From: JAUXIQ01 sp030620925 [NCBI: Nitrospinota bacterium]
GTDB taxonomy: Bacteria > JAUXIQ01
Assembly (NCBI GenBank): GCA_030620925.1
Contig: JAUXIQ010000134.1
Location: 1-6,124 of the forward strand
Direction: 5' to 3'
DNA: 6,124 bases
This document shows, in pieces, positions 6,106-6,124 of this stretch. Numbering within the stretch: the stretch's first letter is position 1; each line of letters opens with the position of its first letter. The position numbers were made by a program, and so were the translations under genes. Below the pieces are notes generated by a model that did not search any database, was not told the origin of the DNA, and saw only the letters and a list, made by a program, of their open reading frames with translations.

Positions 6106-6122
6106 GAGGGATTCCTTCCCTC
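6106..6122 (-). other. Short hairpin at the window edge, possible weak terminator
   Basis: GAGGGA and TCCCTC form a perfect 6-bp stem around a 5-base loop. On the minus strand it is followed by CATTATTCTG, which is only mildly T-rich. It could end transcription of a gene lying beyond the window, but the stem is short and the context is cut off. Confidence 0.3.
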
Positions 6123-6124
6123 GA

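Larger units (their letters stand above)
5894..6124 (-). other. Non-coding leader upstream of the epimerase gene
   Basis: These 231 bases carry no gene I can support. On the minus strand they hold three inverted repeats and the epimerase Shine-Dalgarno site. I looked for -35/-10 pairs: TTGATA near 6070 has GATAAT only 12 bases downstream, and other TATAAT-like boxes (near 5975 and 5964) lack a partner at 16-18 bases. A promoter may lie here or beyond the window edge. A 24-codon open frame enters from the edge and stops near 6050, but it has no recognisable content. Confidence 0.5.

Overview
The window carries part of a bacterial surface-polysaccharide or glycoconjugate gene cluster. All seven recognisable genes lie on the minus strand, so transcription runs from high to low coordinates. 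The order is: nucleotide-sugar 4-epimerase (4937-5893), SIS-domain phosphoheptose isomerase (4195-4824), class I methyltransferase (3510-4190), Wzx-type flippase (2129-3451), radical SAM/SPASM protein (1111-2034), GNAT acetyltransferase (592-1098), and a second radical SAM protein cut by the window edge (1-595). I see no convincing gene on the plus strand, and no RNA gene, CRISPR array, transposase or integrase.

Spacing suggests one transcription unit or a few tightly linked ones. The gaps in transcription order are 112, 4, 58, 94 and 12 bases, followed by a 4-base overlap. Six of the seven starts have a Shine-Dalgarno-like sequence 7-10 bases upstream, and two of those starts are TTG. The two longest gaps each open with a GC-rich hairpin directly at the preceding stop codon. 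The 231 bases upstream of the epimerase (5894-6124) hold several inverted repeats, two of which share bases and could compete as RNA structures. No clear promoter is visible there.

Functionally, the epimerase resembles the WbpP/TviC group and would interconvert UDP-GlcNAc and UDP-GalNAc. The isomerase would feed a nucleotide-activated heptose route. The methyltransferase, GNAT protein and two radical SAM enzymes are candidate tailoring enzymes, and the flippase would export a lipid-linked oligosaccharide. No glycosyltransferase, polymerase, kinase or nucleotidyltransferase is in view, so the pathway must continue outside the window.

The organism cannot be named from this sequence. The TTG starts, readable Shine-Dalgarno sites, roughly 50% G+C and radical SAM/SPASM enzymes beside sugar genes fit an environmental bacterium with extensive surface glycan genes. 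G+C varies from gene to gene: about 41-43% in the GNAT and methyltransferase genes, above 55% in much of the two radical SAM genes. This is the mosaic pattern usual for such clusters.
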